NCBI GenBank assembly: GCA_008501785.1
Contig: QQUD01000699.1
Location: 1-11,312, forward strand
Source: Chloroflexota bacterium
GTDB taxonomy: Bacteria > Chloroflexota > Anaerolineae > Promineifilales > Promineifilaceae
Length of the DNA stretch: 11,312 bases
Reading direction: 5' to 3'
The position numbers were made by a program, and so were the translations under genes. Shown one piece after another: positions 6,663 to 11,312 of this stretch (the first letter of the stretch is position 1; every line of letters begins with the position of its first letter). Below the pieces are notes generated by a model. It saw nothing but the letters and a program-made list of their open reading frames with translations. It was not told where the DNA came from and made no database searches.

Positions 6663-9600
6663 TTATTGAGGGGTGCCAATTTTTATGTGTGAGATGTTGT
6701 TATAGTCGCCTTTGGTCAATTCGTGGCTTTCTAGCACACCGCCATGCGCTGTTTCTGTATTGGATGAATCGACTTGTGCATACACCACCGTGCCTGCGGT
6801 GAGTGGCCATGTCACATTGCTAATGCTGGCATCGTAGTAGGCATCGTTAATTGTCAATGTAAGCCGTTCGCCCGGTTGCAGCGGCAAGGCAGCAGCGGGA
6901 ATGCCCCATACTAAACCTTGTTTACCGACGATGGGCCAGGTATGGTTAACGGCCGTTGGCACCGTAACCGGGTCAATATAAACATCCACCCAAAACTCGT
7001 TAACCACCATGCCCTCTCCAATATTGGCAATCACAATTTGTAGATTGTCACCCGCTTCGTTTACCAAAATCTCTTCAACAATCAAGTCTGGGGCGTTTAC
7101 CACTTGATTCATTATCGTTGGCATATACACCTTACCAACTTTGAAGAAACGATAAATACCTGCATGATTAACAGCAATCTGCAAACGATTGTTAACTGTG
7201 TCTCTCGCCAGCATTTGAATCCCATCTTGGGACCATTCTGACCCATTCCAGTAATAAAGCGCGAGACTGTCTTCGCCTGGCCCCGCTGCTGCAACGGTAA
7301 GGTTGTTGTCGTACGCTAAGGTGAGAGTTAACGGCCGTTTCCACACCTCCACATCATCCAGCAAGCGCCCATCATCAAATGCCGCCAGTGAAAACCCCTG
7401 GCCGACGGGATCATACCCTGGCAAGGCACGTTGCGTCGGATCGACTTGATCGTACACAAGCGCAAATTGTGTATCGGTCGTGACACTTTGCGGAATTTGA
7501 ATCGTGATACTCAAATCGTCACTTGTGCTGATATTTTGCACGGAGATCGTGCTGCCGTTGATGCCCCCGTCAATGCCGTCGACAACGGTCATTTTTATTT
7601 CTGAGGTGCTTGAGAGGAAACCATCGCTCACCGTGTAGGCACAAATTTCCACGCCTGTGTGTGTGCTGTCCGGCATGTAATCTTGTAAATTTCCATTGGC
7701 ATCAATGTTGATTGTGCCACCTCGATTCGGTGTGCCCACATGGCTAACGGTTAATAAATCGTCTTCAACGTCTTCATCATTCTCAAGAACGTTGAGGGTG
7801 TCGATGGGCGGTGCGGCCAATATCTCAATTTGCCCATTGTCACGATCACGTAAGGCAACGGCCGTATCAAGCACCCCTTCAGGCGCATCATTCACTGAAT
7901 CAATCGTCACGTTCACTTGAATCGTATCCGTCAACCAGCCATCAAACACCTGCACGATAAACGTGTCAGAGCCATTGTAGTGGGCAGCGGGTGTGTAGCC
8001 AATGACGCTGCTGGTAGCTGGACCAGAAACGGCCGTTGCTACCCCATTCCCAGCTTGCGATTGCATAGCCCAGGTTAACGTGTTGTTTTCGGCATCAGTG
8101 GCGTTCAGCGTGAGCGCAAAGGGTGTCGGGTTGCTATCCTCGCTCATGGTGACGGTAACGGCCGTTCCCTCCACAATCATCGGTGCATCATTGGTCGCAT
8201 TAATCGTGATTGTGATATTGCCCGTATCGTTGAACTCGCCATCGGTGACAGTATAGGTGAGCGTGTCCATCCCCGTGAAGTTCAAGGTGGGCGTGTACAC
8301 CAAAGTTTGGCTGCCACTGTAAACGGCCGTTCCATTTGCCGGTACGCCAAATGATTGAATCGTGGTCGGATCGCCCTCAATATCATTCAACAATGGGGTG
8401 AGGACAATAGAGAAATCTTCGGTGGTGGTAAACACGTCATCCACTGCAATTGGCGCGAAGTTGGGAATGTTTATGCTAGCATTGGCCGTATTGTTGCTCA
8501 GCACGACTTCCGTAGCAAGAGAATCAATGGTCACGGTGTTGGTAAATAAACCCTTCGCCAGTGCATCGGCCAATACGGCGCTCACGGTAATCATTTCGCT
8601 GGCACCGGGTAACAGTTGATGCAGCTGCCACACATAGGGCGAGTCGCCACTAACATCTGTGATAGTCGCACTGCTCGAAATAGTGGGTTGTGTGATTTCA
8701 GGTGGCAAAGTGTCGGTGATCGTTAGACGCGGCAAAACGGCCGTTCCCATATTGGTAAACACAAGCGTGTACGTAATCGGCTGACCCGGTGCGGGTGTCG
8801 TCTCTATTCCTTTGGAAATGGCAATATCGGATGTGTACGTGGTCTCATCAAAACCAATATCTACACCTGTACCGCCAGGACGTGCATCTCCATCTGCATC
8901 TGTGGCAACGCCCGCGTTTGTACCTGTGTTGACCGCTTCACTAGCTGTTGTCAGATGATAATTATCTAGATTGGCATCAACAAACGCAGGATCACCTGTA
9001 AAGCTGTGCGCTCCGCTTGTGATGGTGCCGCTGATTGCGGTTGCTTGATGATATAAGTTGAAATCTTCGTAAACTGTGCCCGCCAATCGGTTGAGAGCAA
9101 CCGTGTAGCCGGAGAAAATGTTGTTAACGGCCGTTATCCCACTCGTCGCATCAATGTGCAAAGCCGTCGTGTCCGGGCTTGCTGCGCCAACAATAGTGTT
9201 ATGCAGCACGGTCATCTCGCCGCTGTGCAATGCGGCCATCATGCTGCCCCCATCCCCGGCTTCGTTCCGCACAAACAGCCCGTTTACAATCTGTCCATCG
9301 CTCCCTGAATGCACAATAGCACCACCAGTGCCAGAGGCCTGGTTTGCAATAAATTGCGTCTGACTGATCCACAAGTCGCCCTTCACTTCAACAGCACCGG
9401 CGTGGCCATTATTGGCTGCATTTGCCGTGAACGCACCACTCGTCAGCCACAGATTCCCATTAACGGACAGCGCACCGCTCTTTTTCGCGGCCGTATTGCT
9501 GATAAAGTTGCTGTTTGTGAGGGTTAAATCATTCTCCACATACATCCCACCCACGTCAAAAATGTTGACGGTGTTTTGCTGAAAACGGCCGTTTTCCACC

Positions 9601-10532
9601 ACAGCCGAATCCCCAGCCCACACGGCCCCTGCAAACAAGTATGCTGTATTGCTAATAAATTCAGTGCCGCTGATCGAAATATAATTGTCCGCAAAAATGC
9701 CACCACCAATGCTACCTGACAGATTATTGATAAACTGTCCATTCGTGAGCACTGTCGTTGCGCCTAAAACCATGATGCCCCCACCCTCTCCGGCGGCGGT
9801 GTTGCTGAGAATATCACTGTTGGTCATGGTCAGATTACCGGCAACTTGCATTGCGCCACTGTCATCGCTGGCTTGATTGTGAGTGAAACGGCCGTTTGTC
9901 ACCACCACATCATCCAATGCATAAACGCCCCCCCCATCTCTTGTGGCTGTGTTGCTCAAAACATCGCTATTGGTAATCGTTAACAGACCCTCCACCTGCA
10001 TTGCGCCACCGTGTTGGTCGCTGTGATTACCAACAAACGCCACATCTGTCAGTGTGACATCGCCACCGCTGTCCAGCCCGCCACCGCTGGTTGCAGAATC
10101 GCCGTCTAAAATTGTCAAGTTGCTCATCGTTATCGGCACGTTCGCCGCCACATCAAAGATACGATTGGCATGATTACCGCTAATGTTTAACAACGTTTTG
10201 CCAGGACCATCAATAATCAGACCATCCACAAGCACGGCGATTTGCCCCAGGCTAAGGGTGATAGTTGCTGGCGTGGAAAGTGCAAAATCCAATGAATCGA
10301 CACCACTGCCAGCCACACAGGCGTCAACAGCCGTATCCCCATTCGCCGCCGCAATCGCTTCCCGTAAGGAACAATCCCCATCTGTATTCAATTCATCGTC
10401 TGTCGTAGTGACAGTAATAGTTGCTGCATAAGCCACGGGTGTGTACCCAATGCCCCAAAGCAGCGCCAGGGTCAGCCCCGCACCGATACATAATGCCAGA
10501 AGTATGCCCAAAACGCCTGTTACTCGCGTCAT
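6663..10532 (-). CDS. Large secreted multidomain protein: CSLREA / beta-helix / DUF11 / cadherin-like / CARDB-like
   Basis: 1289 residues with an ATG start (10530-10532) and AGGAAG 6 nt upstream. Signal peptide about 1-36 (hydrophobic 7-27, cleavage near AYA). CSLREA motif in TTTDDELNTDGDCSLREAIA (42-61). Right-handed beta-helix about 85-530, built from ~25-residue turns of the type LTMTNSDILSNTA-GGGI. It ends in the block running from GDPAFVD (513-519) to GVDIGFDE (556-563), as in choice-of-anchor proteins. DUF11 (567-690) contains ITDTLPPEI. Three cadherin/Ig-like domains follow at about 693-778, 783-878 and 880-985, with TLTYTVTDGEF, DTFIVQVFDGW and EICAYTVSDGF. A module at about 993-1130 is shared with the neighbouring gene. 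Then VYMPTIM (1135-1141) and a CARDB-like domain (1147-1285) starting APDLIVEEI. Probably an extracellular adhesin or surface/matrix protein; substrate unknown. No sortase or PEP-CTERM anchor is seen at the C-terminus. Confidence 0.92.
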   Translation of the reverse strand: MTRVTGVLGILLALCIGAGLTLALLWGIGYTPVAYAATITVTTTDDELNTDGDCSLREAIAAANGDTAVDACVAGSGVDSLDFALSTPATITLSLGQIAVLVDGLIIDGPGKTLLNISGNHANRIFDVAANVPITMSNLTILDGDSATSGGGLDSGGDVTLTDVAFVGNHSDQHGGAMQVEGLLTITNSDVLSNTATRDGGGVYALDDVVVTNGRFTHNQASDDSGAMQVAGNLTMTNSDILSNTAAGEGGGIMVLGATTVLTNGQFINNLSGSIGGGIFADNYISISGTEFISNTAYLFAGAVWAGDSAVVENGRFQQNTVNIFDVGGMYVENDLTLTNSNFISNTAAKKSGALSVNGNLWLTSGAFTANAANNGHAGAVEVKGDLWISQTQFIANQASGTGGAIVHSGSDGQIVNGLFVRNEAGDGGSMMAALHSGEMTVLHNTIVGAASPDTTALHIDATSGITAVNNIFSGYTVALNRLAGTVYEDFNLYHQATAISGTITSGAHSFTGDPAFVDANLDNYHLTTASEAVNTGTNAGVATDADGDARPGGTGVDIGFDETTYTSDIAISKGIETTPAPGQPITYTLVFTNMGTAVLPRLTITDTLPPEITQPTISSSATITDVSGDSPYVWQLHQLLPGASEMITVSAVLADALAKGLFTNTVTIDSLATEVVLSNNTANASINIPNFAPIAVDDVFTTTEDFSIVLTPLLNDIEGDPTTIQSFGVPANGTAVYSGSQTLVYTPTLNFTGMDTLTYTVTDGEFNDTGNITITINATNDAPMIVEGTAVTVTMSEDSNPTPFALTLNATDAENNTLTWAMQSQAGNGVATAVSGPATSSVIGYTPAAHYNGSDTFIVQVFDGWLTDTIQVNVTIDSVNDAPEGVLDTAVALRDRDNGQIEILAAPPIDTLNVLENDEDVEDDLLTVSHVGTPNRGGTINIDANGNLQDYMPDSTHTGVEICAYTVSDGFLSSTSEIKMTVVDGIDGGINGSTISVQNISTSDDLSITIQIPQSVTTDTQFALVYDQVDPTQRALPGYDPVGQGFSLAAFDDGRLLDDVEVWKRPLTLTLAYDNNLTVAAAGPGEDSLALYYWNGSEWSQDGIQMLARDTVNNRLQIAVNHAGIYRFFKVGKVYMPTIMNQVVNAPDLIVEEILVNEAGDNLQIVIANIGEGMVVNEFWVDVYIDPVTVPTAVNHTWPIVGKQGLVWGIPAAALPLQPGERLTLTINDAYYDASISNVTWPLTAGTVVYAQVDSSNTETAHGGVLESHELTKGDYNNISHIKIGTPQ
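9708..10007 (-). repeat. Two consecutive 150-bp (50-residue) beta-helix repeat units
   Basis: Residues 176-225 and 226-275 of the large secreted protein align without gaps at their start: GAMQVEGLLTITNSDVLSNT against GAMQVAGNLTMTNSDILSNT. Each unit has two helical turns, the second ending TNGRFTHN or TNGQFINN. Later units (from about 328) follow the same pattern more loosely. This shows growth of the beta-helix by duplication of two-turn units. Confidence 0.7.
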
Positions 10533-10566
10533 AATTCACTTCCTAATTCGGTGTTTAACAGATTAC

Positions 10567-10621
10567 GCAGATTTCGCAGATTTTCACTTTATTGCTCAAT
10601 AGATCAATCTGTGAAATCTGC
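10567..10621. repeat. Imperfect inverted repeat between the two secreted-protein genes
   Basis: GCAGATTTCGCAGATT (10567-10582) and AATCTGTGAAATCTGC (10606-10621) are inverted copies with 15 of 16 positions complementary, separated by 23 nt. Each arm is itself a short direct repeat of CAGATT. It fills most of the 120-bp gap between the end of the upstream gene and the start of the large gene, so it may end the upstream transcript, though it lacks a T-tract typical of a rho-independent terminator. It may instead be a copy of a dispersed intergenic repeat. Confidence 0.65.
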
Positions 10622-10652
10622 AAAATCTTCGATAAATTTCTTGTAAAAACCC

Positions 10653-11312
10653 TTAAGGTTTAACCACCATAGGTAAATAGACGGTGAAACCATCCGTGCC
10701 AAAGAGCGCAAACTCGGTCAGATGGTTGATTTCCACAACCAATCGATTGTTGTCAAGGTCGCGCTCAACAATCGTGATGCCATCTGTTTGCCACGAAGCG
10801 CCATCCCAATAATGCAGTTCAAGACCTGCTTCACCATCGCGAACCGCTTCAAGGTCGGCATCATCGTAAACGAGGGTAAGCGTCAATGGTTTGTCCAGCG
10901 CATAGGGTGACGGCATCGGTGTGCCATCTTCATACGGAGTCAACGTGAACACAACACCTGCAAACGCGAACCCTTGTGGTGCATTAGCTGTCAGCGCTGC
11001 TTCATCGAATACCATGCTAAATTGTTCTGTCCCGGCAATGACATCTGCCGGAATTTGGATGCTCACGTCCGTTGCACTGCTGCTGCCGATGTTGGATAGG
11101 CTCATCGTTTCGCCTGCGCTGGCTGCCTTATCACCAGCGACCATCTTGATGTGGACAACGGCCGTTTCCGCCAACTGCCCATCAGAAACCGTATAGGTAA
11201 ACGTCTCCGTGTCGCCAACATCTAGAATTGGCGTGAAGGCAACCTGATTGCTGTTGGCATAAGCAGTGCTGGCAACAGAGGGATCGCCGACAGCGGTCAA
11301 ATTCATCGAGTC
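10653..11312 (-). CDS. Secreted surface protein, C-terminal part (5' end beyond window)
   Basis: The frame is open to the right edge (…DSMNLTAVGD), so the Met at 11304-11306 is internal, not a start. The visible 219 codons begin inside a cadherin/Ig-like domain (ETFTYTVSDGQLAETAVV), followed by a ~150-residue module with DVSIQIPADVI, KPLTLTLVYDDADL, LELHYWDGASWQTDGI and DNNRLVVEINHLTEFALFG, and end with VYLPMVVKP just before the stop. The same module is found at residues 993-1130 of the downstream 1289-residue protein (SITIQIPQSV, RPLTLTLAYDNNL, LALYYWNGSEWSQDGI), so the two are paralogues in tandem. The VYLPMVVKP tail resembles the short C-terminal motif common in exported Chloroflexota proteins. 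Function unknown; surface or extracellular role inferred. Confidence 0.88.
   Translation of the reverse strand, partial: DSMNLTAVGDPSVASTAYANSNQVAFTPILDVGDTETFTYTVSDGQLAETAVVHIKMVAGDKAASAGETMSLSNIGSSSATDVSIQIPADVIAGTEQFSMVFDEAALTANAPQGFAFAGVVFTLTPYEDGTPMPSPYALDKPLTLTLVYDDADLEAVRDGEAGLELHYWDGASWQTDGITIVERDLDNNRLVVEINHLTEFALFGTDGFTVYLPMVVKP

Larger units (their letters stand above)
825..11166. repeat. Highly iterated palindrome AACGGCCGTT, 12 exact copies
   Basis: Exact copies start at 825, 4657, 6948, 7330, 8028, 8157, 8322, 8736, 9126, 9584, 9897 and 11157. Near copies lie at 126 (AACGGCCGAC), 1754 (TTCGGCCGTT) and 7857 (AACGGCCGTA). A given 10-mer is expected about 0.01 times in 11.3 kb of random sequence. 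All exact copies are inside coding regions, in three reading frames: eight give T-A-V, three N-G-R and one R-P-L. Nine of the twelve are in the 1289-residue secreted protein gene. The pattern recalls HIP1 of cyanobacteria. Confidence 0.9.

Noticed and set aside
9708..10007. CRISPR-like periodic repeats
   Set aside because: The repeats are 150 bp, in frame, and encode beta-helix turns; there are no short identical repeats with unique spacers and no cas genes.
11304..11306. ATG at 11304-11306 as start of the right-edge gene
   Set aside because: The frame continues in the same domain up to the window edge and no signal peptide follows this Met, so it is internal.

Overview
The window probably comes from a filamentous or anaerobic member of the Chloroflexota (Anaerolineae/Ardenticatenia type). 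This is an inference from four things: secreted proteins carrying a short YLP-V-K-like motif (FLPVVLK, VYMPTIM, VYLPMVVKP); a very large secreted CSLREA/beta-helix/DUF11/cadherin-like protein; a ROK-regulated oligopeptide-type transporter; and a moderate-GC genome studded with the palindrome AACGGCCGTT. No rRNA, tRNA or CRISPR array was seen.

Left part (1-5356, all minus strand). A ROK-family transcriptional regulator (start about 5329) lies directly upstream of a tightly packed ABC transporter operon, permease B - permease C - ATPase D - ATPase F. The stop/start distances are 11 nt, 4 nt and a 4-nt GTGA overlap, and ATPase F runs off the left edge. The pairing with a ROK regulator and the VADEAVSMVDVSLR Walker B region of the F subunit point to an Opp/Dpp-family transporter for oligosaccharides or glycosides rather than peptides. 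No substrate-binding protein is in view. The 138 bp between regulator and operon hold a tandem pair of 19-bp palindromic repeats, which are a candidate operator, and a 13-bp direct repeat.

Middle part (5357-6662). Divergent sigma-70-like promoters fire left into the ROK gene and right into a secreted formylglycine-generating-enzyme-like (FGE/SUMF1 fold) protein. That protein lacks the paired catalytic cysteines of true FGE. Its last ~30 codons have the layout of a diversity-generating retroelement (DGR) variable region: fixed residues at the scaffold positions and C-rich, mostly NNC codons where template repeats normally carry AAC. Seventeen bases after its stop codon is a broken reading frame that starts MKTYKNL, hits a stop, and continues with residues matching the conserved N-terminus of DGR reverse transcriptases. 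I read this as a decayed or collapsed DGR: a diversified target gene followed by the stump of its reverse transcriptase, with no template repeat and no RT body in the window. A strong hairpin terminator ends the region.

Right part (6663-11312, minus strand). A 1289-residue secreted multidomain protein (signal peptide, CSLREA motif, beta-helix, DUF11, three cadherin/Ig-like domains, a C-terminal module, the VYMPTIM motif and a CARDB-like domain) is preceded by the 3' end of a second secreted protein that ends in the same C-terminal module and VYLPMVVKP. An inverted repeat separates the two. Nine of the twelve exact AACGGCCGTT copies fall in the 1289-residue gene.
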